From NCBI RefSeq assembly GCF_958979055.1, contig NC_084896.1, positions 6,204,501-6,268,500 of the forward strand: 64,000 nt of DNA, in the 5' to 3' direction. Position 1 is the stretch's first letter. Each line of letters starts with the position of its first letter. This stretch comes from Alnus glutinosa. Taxonomy: Eukaryota; Streptophyta; Magnoliopsida; Fagales; Betulaceae. Below the pieces are notes generated by a model. The model was not told the origin of the DNA, searched no databases, and saw nothing but the letters and a program-made list of their open reading frames with translations. Of the stretch, positions 10,401-24,601 are shown in pieces. The position numbers and the translations under genes were made by a program.

Positions 10401-13400
10401 TCATCCTTTGCCCTCTCCAAATCGCCACTCTCACCCCTTTTATACAGCCCTTGAGCTAGCATATATCTGGCCTTGTGAAAATGTTTAAGATCCCCTTCAA
10501 CACAAGTTTCAAGGGCTGAAAGGCAATCATTGTAAAGCATGCACCATGCCTCCTCCAATTTAAGTGATTTTTCATGCTTAACCTCATCTGCATAGGCTTG
10601 TGTGCTGTCCTTCATATGTACCGGCGAGTGTGCTGTTTCAGAACCCATTTTACCAAAGATATTCATGACAGCATCCCTTACCGACTGATTAAAGGAATAT
10701 TCTGAAAGAACCTGGAATGGGCCAAAAAATTAAGATGTGTATGTAGATGTCTAGTAAGATAGACATGTTATGCGAATCCAAAAGTGAAAGATGGTCAATC
10801 ATTGAAATAAAAATGGCTTCTAACAAACAATGAACACAAGTCGCATGCACACTCACATGTTGCTAAATAATGCAAAATATCCACTAATGCTAATTATGAA
10901 GTTAGAATAAAGATGCAAAGAATTACTGCTTCTAGAGAAGGAAAAGAAGTATGGTTAGTGATAAGAAAGAGTGGTATTTAAATAAAAATAAAAAAAACCT
11001 TTAAAGCCTCCAGATTCTGTTTTCCACATGTATAAAGTAACTTCAAGCGCGATGCATGCATCCTGTAGACAGGGTCCACTGCTGATGGATTCAAAGCAAT
11101 AGCCTTATCATAATATGACAATGATATCTCATGTGAGTATCCAAGCTTTTCACAGAGTTTCCCGATATAGAATGCATGGGACCAATCTTGCCTGTAGCAA
11201 AAGAAAGCAAAAAGGAACTTGATCAAGTTTATCCATCATAACTAGAGAGATAAAACAAGAGTACTCTTGCGATGAGAATAAGATACTTGTGTTCAAAGGC
11301 TTTCTTAAAATGTGTCATAGAGTTCTCACAGAACATCATCCATGCTGCATCCTTCAAAGGTACAACGGAGCGCTGATCATAAAATGGGACCACATTCTGA
11401 AGGCTGTCGTAGTATACCAACGCTAATAATTCATGCATCTCACACTGGAAATAGTTCATCAGAAAGATTAACAACATGCCTAAAAAAATTTAATCAAAGA
11501 GAAATGACTTGCATAAATGCCACAGACTGAGATCTTATGTTTTCAAGCAACGATACTGTAGATAGTGGATAAAGGTGAAAACCTGCTGATCTGACGTCTT
11601 TGCCAAAGCCAAACTCATTAATAAGCATCGCCTACTCCTCCTTCGGCATGTCTCAACTCTCTGAGGTAAAGTGGCATTCTTCCTCCATCCTACTACATTA
11701 ATGTGCTTACTGCCATCATTTAGCAACAAGTCTACCTCCTGTATGAATTTAACCAAACAGAATTTCCTAAAGAATTAAACTGTAGCCAGAAAAGATGTTG
11801 AAAACCAGACCAAAATAGTTTATAACTTCACAGCATTCACCATTGGAAATGAGAAAATAGCAACATATTTTACCTCATCATAAAAATTTGCAAGACGTTG
11901 CCAACTTTCGAAGCGTAGAGGGTTATATAATAAATCATATTTGAAGAGATTTGCATTTTGCTGTACAAATTCCTCCCCTTCCCTTGTTAGTACAAAGCCA
12001 GGCCATTTATCAGTTGCACTCATTTCCTCAGACTGAGCCAGGAGATAATACAAATTGCAATAGACTTCCAAATATGGCTCAGAGCTGCAATCAATTAATT
12101 AGTCATGGAGATAGCTCATACAAAGAATTAAATAAGAATTCATGGAGACAGAATAATAAATGCATCTATACCTCCCAACTGATGATGCCTTATACTGTTT
12201 GAGACTACTTGCATCGGGTAATATTATCTTCTTCATGATTTCAAGAAATCCATCAGATCCCGCCTCCTTTGAGAGTTTATCTTCACATAAATCAGGATCA
12301 TCCAAGAATTTATCTATAGCATTGCTAGCCAAAACATCTTCTGGTGGATGTGGAAAGTGTTTCCGTATAGCTCTTAGTACCCTACGAAGTTTGACCAATC
12401 CAGTTCTCTAACACACACATATATCAAAAGAATAAAGAGAGGTTGGGAAAATTGAAATCGCTCAAATATATTCTCTAAGGAAACAGAACTTATACAAAAT
12501 CCCAGGGGGGAGAGAGAGAGAGTATGGGTACTCACGGAAGAAGCCTTTGCACACGGTAGAATATACTGAAAAACATCAGCACACTGATCCTTGGTCTGGT
12601 AATCTCCACGGCTAGTATTTTTGTGGGTAACTAGATCATCTTCATAGCAAGAATCAGATCTAAGATTTAGACCATATAAGCAGAAGAAACACTGATCCAA
12701 TGCATTATCAATTTTTAACTCAAGTTCCTCCCTTTCATCTTCAGCAAGTTCATTTCCACATTCAATCAATTCATTGCTTGCATTTTTGCCTTTGTTTAAC
12801 GGGCCATCAGATCCATCACTGCCTTGATTTCCATATTCTACCCCTGCACTCTCCTTATCTAGGGCATTATGAGATGAAATGTCCTTGGAAGTTATCCCTT
12901 CAGATGTATACATGATACTGGTTTCACCACTTCGGGTCTGACCCACTCCCACATCCACCATAGCTGATCTTGATTCATTTAGATAAGTTTTAGCAAGACT
13001 ACTAGGGGAGACCTGCTCATGACATTGAGTTGCTTCCCTGTTTAAAGTATTGAAGCTGGATTTAAGCTTCACATCTAAGGCCAAGAGATGCTTTATTGCA
13101 AATTTAAGAAATGTTCCTTCGTCCCCATCACTTCCTTCACTTGCACAGCAGAGCCCATACTCAGCAAGCAAGTCATGTGTTCTAACAATTAGTTCCACCT
13201 AAAATGAGAAGACAAAAAGGCAGGAGAAATGAACAATAAAAATGATGAGGGGTGAAACAGAGGAAAAAACTGTTTCACTGATTTCACCAACTAATATAAG
13301 ATCAGTTCTTGACTCACTTGAGTTTTAACAGTTAAAGTAGGGTTTAGGTGTTGAAGTTTGCAGAATGCAATTGCTGCATTAACAAAGCAGCATCTTTCAG

Positions 13401-16400
13401 CTTCTTCGGCAATTACCAGTCCAGAAGAATTTTTACATATTAGCAAGTTTGCAACATTGCCCATGGCTGCCAACAGCAAAGATTGAATATCCCCAATGCA
13501 GCTCATTGGGACACTAATGTCATTCTGCAAACATAATCACAAATAGTACTAATAAATGACATTTCAGAATTATGAAAAGCGTGTGAAAGGACAAAAACTG
13601 CGTTCACCAAATATCACAACATCTCCTCAGAGAATATGAATTCACTAGCTTGCTTTAAAGTTGAATTTATCTCAGCCATAAACCAAGAATTATCAAACCA
13701 ATCTGAATGCAGAAGATCCTATCAAATCATAGTTGGGGAAAGACAAAACAAAGACAGAAGCTACACCAGATGCATACAACGGCAAACAAGTAGGTTTCAA
13801 GTGCTCCAAAACAGTCAAAGTGCAAATATATACACCTCTCAGAGAGCCCTATTGATTGTAAATGAGAAGAAGAGGAAAAAGGAAAACTCGATATTTGATG
13901 TGTCAGTAAAGTTTCAATTACCCCTGATATTTGTCTTATCACAAGAGATTCAACAAGGCATTGATGCTCCAAGAAAGGGAAAAACATGAAGTATTTACCG
14001 CTTAATTCTAGAATCTCATAAAATACAAACTTACTAGCAACATTCCCTGCACACACAACCCCCCCCCCCAAAAAAAAAAAAATGACGTTTTCCTTTTGAA
14101 TTTTAGCATTCAATGAGAGATCCAAAAATAATAAATGTTCTACAAATACAAGCTTCTTAATAATCCAAACTCTTCAAATCTGGTCCATGAGAGTTATTAG
14201 TTTCAATTACTGCCCTTCCATACAAGGTCGAAGCTAATAATCTTACCAAAGCATTGTGTGGATTCTGAAATGACAAACTTTGATGTAAACAACTATGTCC
14301 ATGGAACAAAGTATTCCTAAAACAATCAATGATGACTTACAGAATTTTCAGACTGATCAATGATGCTCTTCACATGTGACACACATTCAGAGATTGCCCT
14401 CACTTCCTCTGCAACCACGCAATTCCAGTGCTTGCTTGAACTTTCTTTTAATTCTATATCAGAACCAGAAAGTTCTTTTGACCCTGACTTGTGGAAGCGC
14501 TTACATGAAGCCAGGCCTTCACCCATTCCAGTTGCTACCATGAGTATCTGCAGCTTTCGCCTGTGACAACTCAAATACAACTCAACGTCCATTGAGTTTA
14601 TCTTCTCACAAGCTTTGATTAAAATGTCTAGTGCTGATAGTTCAAGAGAAGTAATACCTTCACCTTTTGTATCCGCAATGGCTGAAGGCAATGCATCAAG
14701 GTGAACATCTTTTGTCGAGAACATAAGTGGAGCAAGCAAGGTAGCACATTCCATATACATCTCTTTCTCAATCATGTCACCCAATGTCTTCTCCATTAAG
14801 AAATCAACTTTTAAAATATTAATTTCATGAAGAAGCCTATCAACGGTTAACTCTTTAATAACCTTGCAGTGCGGGAGCTTGACTACACATGGACAATCAG
14901 TCACATTTTCCGCCTTTGCCAAAAGTGACAAGGAAATGCAAAATTCTTCCTGAGCTTTTTCCTTGTTACCATCTAAAATAGACAATCGGCCGCTTAACCA
15001 GAAAAATCGTACCCAGAAGGAACTGTTATTGGTTATGAGTGAACTATCTATAACTGAATCCCTGTTCATGGAGTTATTGGTTGACACTCCAATAATATCT
15101 TGAACACTATGAATTGATGAATGATTTTCATTTTCCAAGGCGCAACTCAAGTGAAAAGGATAGTCCAAAGCTACAGATTCAATGATCTTACAAAGATGAT
15201 AAGATGACTCTGGCATGAATTCCAACAGTTTGGAATCACTGGAAAAGGATGAGCCAAGGTCATAATAAAGCTCAGCAAGAAAAAGACTGCATTCAGGAGT
15301 CCTATCCTTACCCCAATGTCTGGTCAACTTCTCCAACTCCAGCAATTTGACAAATGCATCCTGATAGACAAGAGCCCTTTTTGCTGCCTCTTCTAAAAAC
15401 AAGTGGCCCATATGGTAAGCACCATAATTTTTTGAAGTTTCTGTCACAAATCTAGAAACATCACTATATTCAGTATCCAATGGATTAGAACAAGTAGCAG
15501 CACAAACAGTACTTTTAATTCCTGTTCCACCAATAATAAAACATTCTAGATATTGATTTACAACCTTGGCTAAATCCTTACCAGTACCAGGATCTAATTC
15601 TTCTTTCCTTGGTTTACGACTCCTAAGCCTTTCAAGACGAGAACTCCGTCTCTCATGTGGTTGTTCTTCTAGAATATTTGCTTCTTTTTCTTTAACTATA
15701 CTAGCTCTTTCAGAGTCACAATCACCAAGAGACACATTTTCACTCACCGAGTTTAAATCAATCACTTTCCTCTCCACAGTCCTCATAACATTTTCAGAAC
15801 TAGAAGATAAGTGTATACTTAATCTGAGATCCCCAGATTTATATCCTTTCCCAGCCCCCATCTCAGAACCACTTCCATGCAATGGAAGTAAGATTTCCAA
15901 AAGTGCATCAGCAAGAGCCACCCAGGAAGCTTCTGCCAAGTTCAGTTCTATGTTCTGGTTCAACTTTTTCAATGCAACACTTTCATCTAAATTCTCATCG
16001 GCTGCTTTTCTCTTGTCAAGGAATTTGAGCCGCACATGTTTAGGTTCCAGCTTATCTATACCTCTCGGAGCAAATGGAACCGGCTCTGACTCTTCAATGG
16101 TATTTTTGACATGCAAAGCACGAGAGTGTGATGGCCAATGCCTCAAAATCAATTCTGCCACAGAAAGACATGCCACTTCATCACCAATAGCAATAAGAAC
16201 TTCCAATAGTTTCTCCATGCAGTTCCCTGTACAAAATTGTCAAAAAAGAAGGCGTAATTTGTCGCATATTCATGAAAGCAGAGAAAGTCACTATAGAGAC
16301 AATAAAGGAGACAGATGTAGAAAAAAATATATTCTAAACACAAAGCAATTATGCAAAGAGTAGATAATAAAGGGCTAGAATCAGAATAATAAATATGAAG

Positions 16401-17476
16401 TATTTAAAAGAACTAAACGAATGCTTACAATTATTAGGGCTGCACACAAGCCCTTGCTCAAAACCCCAGCGTGATATACTCAGTAAGCCCATCGAGCATG
16501 ACAATGTTCCCAGCTGGTTCCATACAACAGAATCTTTGGTATCAATCTCCACAGCTTGAAGATAACATTGTAAAGCACTCTCATAATGTGCAGAACCTTG
16601 TTGTAGAAAAACAGTGGCAAGGTTCTTCAGTGACAAAAATCTGCAAAAGACCTGGTAAGTAACTTAGTTGAAGATACTAATACCAATATACCTACATTAG
16701 AACGCACTGGAATCATCACAAAAAAAAAAAAAAGAGAGAGAGAACCCAAAACTGATTATTTACTCCACATGAATTAAAATAAATAAATAAATAAATAAGC
16801 ATTGCAAGAAGAAATTGATGATTTATGGATATTGGCATAGAGCAACACCTCTGAAACTGCCATACAGATGGTTTATATTATGCATATCCAACTTTAAATG
16901 TCAGTATTCCTCTAAAATTAAAGATTCAAAATTTCACCAATGATGATAACAGTGGTAATAGTGGACTGAAAAATTAAACATCTGGAAGCTCCTAAAGAAC
17001 CCCTTGCCACAAGAGGATTTAACTGAACAAAGTATAACATAGAAATAAGCCCGCTCATAGATGCACACCTGAGTTGCAATAGATGACCATCGCTGGCACT
17101 GCTATCCACCTGAGCAACAAGGAAAATCATCACTGGCCACCGATTCATACGCAATGAACGCACTAAAATCTAAAATATTAGTTTGCAAAGAAACTGGAAA
17201 GTAAATACCTGAGCGCTCGCAATAAGAGGATCTCTTAGGACAGATTCTAAGAGCTCGCGTGCCTTTTCATACTCTTTAGCTTGTAACTTGAGAAGCCCTT
17301 CATGATACGTTTGTGAAACATGAAATTCCTGGATGAAGATGACGACAGAAAGAGGATTACACCGACTCTTTGAAAGAATTATCGAAATTAAATTAGGAAT
17401 TATTACTATTTCTCTCTCAGAAGAACCACAAAACAATAGTAAACGAATCAGTCCAAGAATTGTATAGCTTCAGACT

Positions 17477-17519
<43 letters not shown>

Positions 17520-17687
17520 CATGCCTGGGCTTCTTTGGTAGGAGCTAAGGGTTCCCACTGGCCTCTAGAGTCCGTATCATTGATAGCAGCAATTGCGAAC
17601 TGGGGAAACAAAGAAGAGTGAGAATTAGTTCAGCGAAAGCCATGAATGAATTAAACTGAAGAAAAAAACCTAGAATCAATGTACCAT
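7115..17687 (-). CDS. CABIN1: CABIN1-like TPR protein (HIRA complex), complete
   Basis: Plant calcineurin-binding-protein-1-like gene; its Arabidopsis relative is a subunit of the nuclear HIR(A) histone H3.3 chaperone complex (family knowledge). I read 19 coding exons: 17685-17687, 17525-17599, 17209-17328, 17069-17109, 16429-16640, 14341-16226, 13318-13524, 12536-13198, 12172-12407, 11874-12084, 11583-11738, 11287-11444, 10999-11191, 10320-10711, 9625-9805, 8907-9136, 8035-8701, 7600-7672 and 7115-7356. They total 5946 nt, exactly 1982 codons, with every junction in phase. The N-terminus [20 protein letters not shown] and TPR-like helices in exons 3-6 ('[23 protein letters not shown]', '[23 protein letters not shown]') fit the family, as does the length near 2000 residues. 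Exon 1 contributes only the ATG. Intron 2 appears to use a GC donor (CAG/GCATGT). The C-terminus is low-complexity. Its 5' end is duplicated at 30.2-31.7 kb and an internal part at 18.3 and 41.7 kb. Confidence 0.92.
7442..7487. repeat. Poly(A) tract, 46 bp
   Basis: A perfect run of A inside the last CABIN1 intron (7357-7599); on the gene's strand it is a T tract about 80 bases upstream of the final exon's acceptor. Confidence 0.95.
17479..17517. repeat. (GA)n microsatellite in CABIN1 intron 2
   Basis: About 20 GA units lie just downstream of the exon 2 donor. The paralogous copy at 30329-30387 is longer. Confidence 0.93.
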
Positions 17688-17956
17688 GTTTGAATGTTCT
17701 TCTGAACTTCTTCTTCTGTCGACTCCGCTATTATTCAGAGAAAATTGTACAGACCGGTTGGATTTTGGCAAATAATCGTATTACTGATGAGTGGTTTAGG
17801 TCGGGGGTAAAACGAAGTCGTTCCAGTCGGAGGGCGGGAAGAGAACGGAGAAAGAGTGAGCCGAACAATACGGCGTCGTTGCAAGGGAAGAAGTAGTACA
17901 TAAATAACACCTCAAAGCGCCTCGTTTAGACCCGTATAGGATAGGCAACCTCTAAT
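17688..17956. promoter_or_regulatory. CABIN1 5' flank, one side of a divergent promoter
   Basis: GC-richer DNA directly upstream of the CABIN1 ATG with a CGGCGTCGTT motif at 17871-17880; the same motif recurs at 18238-18247. The homologous B copy lies between the CABIN1 remnant (-) and the membrane-protein gene (+), so this was probably a shared head-to-head promoter. In block A the plus-strand partner is gone. The transcription start cannot be read. Confidence 0.55.
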
Positions 17957-18174
17957 TTAGGTTGGCAATTTGGGTTGTCCGGTCAGATTTGGCTCGACCC
18001 GATTGATCCATCAAACCGTTATGGGTCAACTCATTTAATTAATCTAGTCATAAACGTGTTATTAACTGGTCAACCCGTTTATGACCCGAACACATTTAGC
18101 CTAAACTCAAATCCTATAATTTTGTATTGTGTTTGTATCGGATTTATGGGTCGTGTCAAAAATTACCAACCCTA
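17957..18174. mobile_element. hAT-type MITE in the CABIN1 promoter
   Basis: Ends read TTAGGTTGGCAATTT and AAATTACCAACCCTA, an imperfect terminal inverted repeat. The flanks CCTCTAAT (17949-17956) and CCTGTAAA (18175-18182) match at 6 of 8 positions, as expected for an aged 8-bp hAT duplication. Block B has a single CCTGTAAA at 38227-38234 in the same context, which is the empty site. The interior carries the GGGTCAACCCGTTTATGACCC-like word repeats common in this MITE class and no coding sequence. Confidence 0.88.
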
Positions 18175-18339
18175 CCTGTAAACACCCAAGAGCTGCAAAA
18201 AACAATTTCGCAATGCTTCTTCAACGGGCAAACCATACGGCGTCGTTAAGAAGGCAAGCACCGGCTATTTTCTATAATTTGGTTTCTTTTCCTTAATCGG
18301 CTACCTCTTAGACTGAACTCACAACAACATATAAGCAAT
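18175..18339. other. Block A copy of the divergent-promoter region
   Basis: Homologous to 38227-38370, including ACCATACGGCGTCGTT and the TTCCTTAATCGGCTACCTC stretch. Homology to block B stops near 18335. There block A jumps to sequence that in block B lies at 41745, with 3.4 kb absent. Confidence 0.8.
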
Positions 18340-18717
18340 GCTTTACCATATTATGCAGCAAATTCGTTACATATTAATTAGCAAGCTTGCCAACAGCAAA
18401 GATTGAATATACCCAATAATGCCATTCTGCAAGCATAAACACAAAATAGTACCAATTATCGCAACATCTCCTTGCTTTAAAGTTGAGTTTATGCCAGCCA
18501 TAAACCAAGAATTATCAAACCAATCTGAATGCTGAAGATCCTATCAAATTCTAGTCGGGGAAAGAAGGAGAAATTAGCCAGATGCATACGACGGCAAACA
18601 AGCAGGTGTCAAGTGCTTCAAAACAGTCATTCGGGCACCATATTCTTACTACTAGAATCTCAAAAAAACGTTGGATTTTAATATTCAACAATAGATCCGA
18701 AAATAATGAATGTCCTA
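18340..18717 (-). pseudogene. CABIN1 internal fragment (exon 7 part and intron 6)
   Basis: The stretch from GCCAACAGCAAAGATTGAAT onward follows the CABIN1 gene from 13465 to about 14120. It covers the 5' part of exon 7, the exon 7 acceptor and intron 6, with several internal deletions. The same fragment is found, longer, at 41745-42397. It is non-functional. Homology to block B then jumps to about 48918 at AGTATGCTT. Confidence 0.85.
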
Positions 18718-18827
18718 GTATGCTTGGAAGAAAAGACTGCCCACTAGAACCAACCGTAAAGACTCCCTATGTTCATAAAACAAGTCTATTTGATCACTTC
18801 ACTTGAAAGCAACCTACGAAACCACAA

Positions 18828-18838
18828 CTATATATATA
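18828..18838 (+). promoter_or_regulatory. TATA box of protease copy A
   Basis: CTATATATATA lies 75-85 bp before the start codon and is conserved in copy B (49034-49044), followed in both by the CT-rich leader CTGCTCCATCTCCACCCTC. Confidence 0.75.
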
Positions 18839-18912
18839 GCTGCTCCATCTCCACCCTCTCACATTCACTCACTCTATTCTTCTTCCTCTTCTGGACTTGA
18901 ATTCTTACACAA

Positions 18913-20435
<1,523 letters not shown>

Positions 20436-20899
20436 TCTACTTATCTCCTATAATGTCAACCTTTTTTTCTTTCTATATTTTCTCTTTCCAAGATTGATGA
20501 TTCAATATGTATGAGCTTCTTATATTCTTCCCTCAATAAAAAGGCTGAAAAATTCTCCAGAAAAATAAAATACAAAATCAAAACTAAAACAATCCTCGAC
20601 CAACTCTGGAGGACGATTGATAGAATATTTTGTGGCAACTGGCAAACACCAATACTAATGGCAAAACATACGAAAGAAAGAAGCGCATGCATGCAAAAGG
20701 AAAGTAGTTTGCGCTGCTTGTAAGGAATTCCCCTAGTTATTTATAAAAGTGACAAAACTTTATTCATCCAAAAAAAAAAAAAAATTAAGACTTAAAAAGT
20801 TCAAAGAAATCATTCTTCTTTGAATGACACCGAACGCTAGTGTATTGCATGGCTAATTCTGAACAATCAGAAATAGAAGTACAAGAATGGCATTATAAT
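20436..20899. other. Convergent 3' ends of protease A and phosphatase A
   Basis: This holds the protease 3' UTR, with AATAAA-like AATAAAAAGG near 20536, and the phosphatase 3' UTR on the other strand. No further gene is seen. Block B has an unrelated 250-bp stretch here (about 50880-51130). Confidence 0.6.
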
Positions 20900-23800
20900 T
20901 TATAAACTTAAAACTTCATTGTATTTGAAGACACAATCATAAAGCCGTCCTCCAAGAAACTGGGCGACCTCTGGATGTTTAACCTGTATATGAAGATAAA
21001 AGGAAGAAACACAAAAATGACATTAACTACCATCCCACCAAAGGAAGCGAATAACCAGATATACTGGAAAAAGCAGCAATAACATAGGTGAAACCATTAA
21101 TTACCATCCCAATCTTGAGGGAATCACACTTAAATTGTGCATAAAGATTTGTCTCTATTCCACGACCCTGCCAAAAGCACTCTCAGTTATATTTCGAGAA
21201 CTAAAGCAATCTCAGATACTTTTAAAGAACTAAAACAAATTCATCGCTTATACAGCTTATCCACAAATGTGTGTGTGTAGCAGTACATTCAATCATGGAT
21301 TGTTCTCCCAAGCTCTAAATGATTGACCGAATATGTTTTCTGAAGGAAAGGTTGGTAAAATGTATGATGTGACAAACTTCTCTCAAAGCCAATTTTCAGA
21401 CACTGAAAGTCTGAAACTTGTGCAAGCTACAAAGACAAATAAATAACAGTACTTTGTTTGTTAAAACCTAGCCTCATGCGGCAAAACAAAAGAAAAGAAC
21501 AAAGAAATGGGTTTGCCATTGACAGGAACACTGGTAGTTTGTGTTTTCCTTTTTCTTGATCAGAACAACTTGAATCCCAAACCTACCACATCATTTCTAT
21601 CTCTCATATGCTTCCATAAATTTGAACAATACCCTCCCACAATTTCAATGCAGAGAATGAAAAAATGAAAATGAATTCTGCAGCAAGATGTAGTTAGTGA
21701 TACATGACTAGGCATTTGGATGGTCCAGTTTGGTTATAAATTGTCAAAGGTCATTTGAATAAGAGAAACAGGACTTGTACAAAGAAGCGTCAACCAAAAA
21801 AGAGTTCATAACTCCACTAACTTCCTGAATTGGTAAGAACTTACCATCCCTTCCATGATAACCAGGTCTGCATCACTTGCTAGATAGGCAAGTTCTTGTG
21901 AAACTCTCGCTAGATCAATAACCTGCAAGCAATTAAAAGGCAGAAGAACTTCATACATCGATAGTGGTGTTCTATTTATCAAAAAGAAAATAAAAATAAT
22001 ATTCTATAGTGGTATCAATCATCCATTAAGTTAAAAAACATTTAATGCAAAACAAAATTGCACTTTCTTACCGGCAAATCATTACCAGAATTGGCAATTA
22101 ATAGATTTGAAGTATCAACACCCATGAGCTGCCCGTGTTCATCCTTCAGCTGGCAAATTGCCACTTACAAAGTCAGAGTCAACCAAGATTATAAAATCAA
22201 TACAGATCAGAGAGTTTCTTTCTATCACCTTTGATATAATCTCAACCAGTTCAGGGTAAGTTACATCATTTATAGAAGGCAAGTCATTGGCTGCCAAAAC
22301 AACCTGCAGAGAGAGTCATCATGTCAAGCAATGCCGACATCCATATGAAGAGTAGGTGATACATGATATATCAAAAATGGTTAAAATTTATTTCACGCAG
22401 CAAAACTTTCAAATATAGAATCCCAAATGCAAAAATTGGAATTAAACAAGAGATAATGAGGGAAAAAAAAAAAGGAGTGGGAGGTAATTTTGCTTTTGAA
22501 GGAACACAAGATGATAACCTCCATTCAAAACCAGCTAGCTAACCCAAATTAAAAGGAAACTGACTTATCCAAAGGACCATGTGATGTATGCAAACATGGA
22601 AAAGAAGCATACTAATTCATGGCAAGTATCTACTGCAAGGTTTATATCCAGGAGAGACACAAATATCAGGAAATACTGTTATGGACTATCCTTACTGACT
22701 TTTTTCTTAACAACTTGAGAAGTAAACAAGGGAGCTTCAAAATTTAGATACAACATGCATAATTTTTTTCTTTAATAAAGAAATTCCACACTGGGAAACT
22801 CTAGGCCTGTAGATTCAGATGCATAGCTTAGAATTGAAAACTGAAAACAAACCTGCGTGCCACGTCGTAGTAATTCTCTTGCAAATGGCAAAATACCCAA
22901 AATGATATCTGCACCGGAATTATCAACAAAAATGATAACCTGTCATGACAACCAAAGGAGCTAGTTAGTAAATAAGCACACATAATAGTATCAACATAGA
23001 GATATATGTCAAAGATGTTGGGTAAATTAAATTGCACATAAAACTTGCCTTCTTCGAAGATTTCTTGCTCCATTTCAATTTGAAAGTGTCCAAGTCATCA
23101 ATAACCCAAGGTCGAGGGACAAGATTTTGACAACTAGCTAAAAAGGACATTCCATCCTTTGAGAAAACCTCTGCAAGCTTCAGGAATTGAGAAAGAAAAA
23201 TAAATGTTTAGTACTATTGAAAACCATTCAAACATCGACATGTTACAGCATTTTTTAAGTAGTCTCCAAGTTGCAAAAGCCATGAGAAAGGATCTATATC
23301 TTGATACCAAACACGACATATTCTTTTATAACTAAAACATGATACAGTTTCAAATTCCTAATTCCATACTATTTTCAAATTTCAGAAATGCAAGACCTGC
23401 ATTTGTGAGACTTCGCCATTGATTGACCACACCTAAGTAACTTCATAAGAACATCGCATGGTGAAAAACAAAATTATGTCTAATAGGGAGAGGGGTTGAT
23501 TCTACTTAAAGGTGTTGATCTAATGAGAACATATGATAGGCTATGGTTAAAAGCAGTATGTAGCCCTAAAGATATATTTGTAGCAAATCAAAGTTTTCAT
23601 GTCACAATAAAAGAAGACCAACCTGTGCAGAACCGAGATCGAATATGTTTCCCGCCAATACTCCTCTCACCAGATTCTCCAGACGCTTGCCTCCATCTTC
23701 AATGGCATCATTAAGACGAACTACATCCGCAAATAGGGATATAGCCTTTGCATTCTCTTCATCCTATCAAATTTTCCACGAAAACAAACAGCTTTATGAG

Positions 23801-24601
23801 TACAAATGGAGAAGAACATGGCATCAGCCAACATACATGGTTAACGTATCACGAACCAAGAAAACCTTAGCTACATCTGTGATATACCCAAAACCAACGT
23901 GGGACTTTAACTTTCACAATCAGGGTATCTCGTTAACACTTACCTTCACTCTCTTGAATATATCCTTGAATCCTAATTCTCTAAGGACTTGCTCACGAAG
24001 TCTGCACAGAAGCTAAGATGTCCCCCCCAGAAAAAAGAGAAAAAAGAAAAAATTTAGTCATTCCATAGGAAAATGAGAATCAAAAGTTATAGACTCGTAC
24101 ATAATATTTTTTAAGATTGGCTTACAATGCAATCAGGTGGCCCTCCATGAGCCTCAGGATCTTTCTTGAAGTCCTCAAGTAGTTCAGAATACCTTCCATC
24201 ACAAACCCAAAGTCAGAAAATGAAATCAGAATCCTCATAACGTCAAGATAAGCGAGAGCTTAGAGAAAACCACACCTCCGAGCGAAAATTTCAGCTTTAG
24301 TATTAGCATCACGAACTGTAGGATCACTTTCTGCTCGTTTCCTGCAACAGATTAACGTATCAAACAAATACAATTGGTTTTGATTTCGCTCAAAAATTCA
24401 TTTCAGAGATGAGAAAAATCGAAAGGCGTACTTGAAGGAGGAAATAGAATTGAGGAAAAGGTCGATCCAAGCGAGCTCCGTAGGGGTGGGCTTGCGAGGG
24501 TTATCGGAGGGGAACCGGTAGGGAATGGTGCACGCTCTGTAATTCGACTCAATCGGCGTCGTCAGCAGCGGGAACGCCACCAATTCCGACGCGCTCTCCA
24601 T
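20900..24601 (-). CDS. DUF89 damage-control phosphatase, copy A
   Basis: Stand-alone subfamily II DUF89 phosphatase, orthologous by recall to Arabidopsis At2g17340. The family hydrolyses damaged or excess phosphometabolites such as 4'-phosphopantetheine derivatives with a divalent metal. Twelve exons: 24432-24601, 24276-24341, 24126-24192, 23944-24012, 23623-23763, 23049-23177, 22853-22939, 22229-22303, 22072-22149, 21845-21922, 21105-21167 and 20900-20983. They total 1107 nt or 368 residues. The start [19 protein letters not shown] matches the family N-terminus. The metal site is FVDNSGADI (Asp220, Asn221, Asp225), followed by [13 protein letters not shown], '[14 protein letters not shown]' and [11 protein letters not shown] (from Glu318). 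Intron 6 has a GC donor (AAG/GCAAGT), also in copy B. It is convergent with the protease. Confidence 0.93.

Noticed and set aside
13727-14125. 132-codon minus frame inside CABIN1
   Set aside because: It is intron 6, includes a homopolymer run, and breaks the phase between exons 6 and 7.
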